Of a stretch of 64,000 nt of DNA, positions 63,019-64,000 are shown in pieces. The notes under the pieces were generated by a model. That model was not told where the DNA came from, did no database searches, and saw nothing but the letters and a program-made list of their open reading frames with translations. The translations under genes were made by a program, and so were the position numbers. The stretch spans positions 11,614,220-11,678,219 of the forward strand of contig CP114483.1 in the NCBI GenBank assembly GCA_027186245.1, written 5' to 3'. Numbering within the stretch: the stretch's first letter is position 1; every line of letters starts with the position of its first letter. Source of the DNA: Coriaria nepalensis (lineage: Eukaryota; Streptophyta; Magnoliopsida; Cucurbitales; Coriariaceae).

Positions 63019-64000
63019 ATTAATCTATTGAAGACAACAATGCATTCCTTTAGCCTTAAAAAGCATGTCATTCAGTCTTTTCATGTCATTAAATTGTTTG
63101 AAAGCACGTCGAACCAATTCTATATTTGCATTTAAAACACGACTTTCATGCATAACTTGCAAATGATCTATTGAAGAAAACTATGCATTTTTTTAACCTT
63201 AAAGTCGTATTATTGCATCCCTTTTAGTCATTAAATAATTCAAAATCACTTCGAACGAAATTCGCAGTTTAAACATGACTTTCGTGCATAACTTGCCGTT
63301 GATCGATTCAAGGCAACAACGCATTTGTTTAGCCTTAAAATAATGTCATTGAGTCTCTTGTAGTCCTGAAATCATTCTAAATTAATCCGAACGAATTCTA
63401 TTTTCATCCTTCAAACATGATTTTCTTACATAACTTGCAATTAATCTATTGAAGACAACAATGCATTCCTTTAGCCTTAAAAAGCATGTCATTCAGTCTT
63501 TTCATGTCACTAAATTGTTTGAAAGCACGTCGAACCAAATCTATATTTGCATTTAAGGCACGACTTTCATGCATAACTTGCAAATGATCTATTGAAGAAA
63601 ACTATGCATTTTTTTAACCTTAAAGTCGTACTATTGCGTCCCTTTTAGTAATTAAATCATTCAAAATCACTTCGAACGAAATTCGCAGTTTACACATGAC
63701 TTTCGTGCATAACTTACCGTTGATCGATTCAAGGCAACAATGCATTTGTTTAGCCTTAAAATCATGTCATTGAGTCTCTTGTAGTCATGAAATCATTCTA
63801 AATTAATCCGAACGAATTCTATTTTCGCCCTTCAAACATGATTTTCTTACATAACTTGCAATTCATCTATTGAAGACAACAATGCATTCCTTTAGCCTTA
63901 AAAAGCATGTCATTCAGTCTTTCCATGTCATTAAATAGTTTGAAAGCACGTCGAACCAATTCTATGTTTGCATTTAAAACATGACTTTCATGCATAACTT
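63019..64000 (+). repeat. Third copy of the 52494/55441 block, cut by the window end
   Basis: HORs 149-150 and the partial A of HOR 151 (63861-64000, 140 bp) repeat HORs 131-133 and 124-126: TATATTTGC with GCATCCC and TAGTCCTGAAATC; TTTAAGGCACGAC with CTTACCG; TAAATAGTTTG with AAACATGAC. HOR 151 opens ATTCATC instead of ATTAATC. The array continues past the window. Confidence 0.9.

Larger units (their letters stand above)
1..64000 (+). repeat. Satellite DNA array, 421 bp three-monomer higher-order repeat
   Basis: The window is a head-to-tail array with 150 complete HORs and a partial last one. HOR start positions (first base of monomer A) are: 1 to 5053 every 421; 5473 to 8841 every 421; 9261; 9681; 10101; 10521; 10944 to 14733 every 421; 15155; 15576; 15998; 16422; 16845; 17265; 17688; 18110; 18536; 18957; 19378; 19798; 20219; 20639 to 21902 every 421; 22322 to 24848 every 421; 25268 to 32004 every 421; 32424; 32845; 33269 to 36637 every 421; 37061; 37485; 37909; 38333; 38754; 39175; 39732; 40153; 40574; 41134; 41555; 42111; 42532; 43091; 43514 to 50250 every 421; 50673; 51094; 51650; 52073 to 63861 every 421. 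Strand is nominal. A centromeric or pericentromeric location is inferred from array length and homogeneity, not shown. Confidence 0.98.

Noticed and set aside
1..64000. CRISPR array
   Set aside because: Repeats are 136-143 bp and contiguous, with no short repeat plus unique spacer arrangement.
1..64000. Tandem array of small RNA or rRNA genes
   Set aside because: I found no tRNA, 5S or snRNA-like stretch or internal polymerase III boxes in any monomer. The three monomers are diverged without compensating structure that I could see.

Overview
The whole 64 kb window is one uninterrupted satellite DNA array in a single orientation. I see no gene, RNA gene, transposon, CRISPR array or unique-sequence island. 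The unit is a 421 bp higher-order repeat (HOR) built from three related but diverged monomers: A (143 bp), B (136 bp) and C (142 bp). I walked the array by locating the start of every A monomer and counted 150 complete HORs plus a final partial A monomer. Five HORs are enlarged A-B-B-C forms of about 556-560 bp. The array runs off both ends of the window.

The organism is certainly a eukaryote: a long, homogeneous, gene-free tandem array of AT-rich (about 32% GC) monomers near nucleosome size is typical of centromeric or pericentromeric satellites. The species cannot be named from sequence alone. CpG is not depleted (15 in the first unit against about 10.6 expected from its base composition). 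This argues mildly against a heavily CpG-methylated germline and would fit many invertebrates, but it is not decisive.

Layout. 1-4631: a three-HOR (1263 bp) super-repeat, two copies of which look identical. 4632-17264: mixed units containing a long duplication of about 3.65 kb (5894 to about 9540, and 13470 to about 17120). 16845-23584: an eight-HOR block (about 3.37 kb) in two adjacent copies, the first carrying an abnormal density of one-base indels. 23585-39174: HOR families with several dispersed duplications and a two-unit marker recurring at about 3.37 kb intervals. 39175-43090: a cluster of four A-B-B-C variants. 43091-56703: another family mixture with one more A-B-B-C unit at 51094 and a 1.68 kb duplication. 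56704-63018: recent three-unit duplications. 63019-64000: a return of a block already seen at 52494 and 55441.

There is no pathway to reconstruct. The biology on display is satellite evolution: unequal crossing-over, block duplication, gene-conversion-like mosaics, and a left-to-right drift of CpG-linked variants. Open frames of 60-81 codons are by-products of the repeat and are not annotated as genes.
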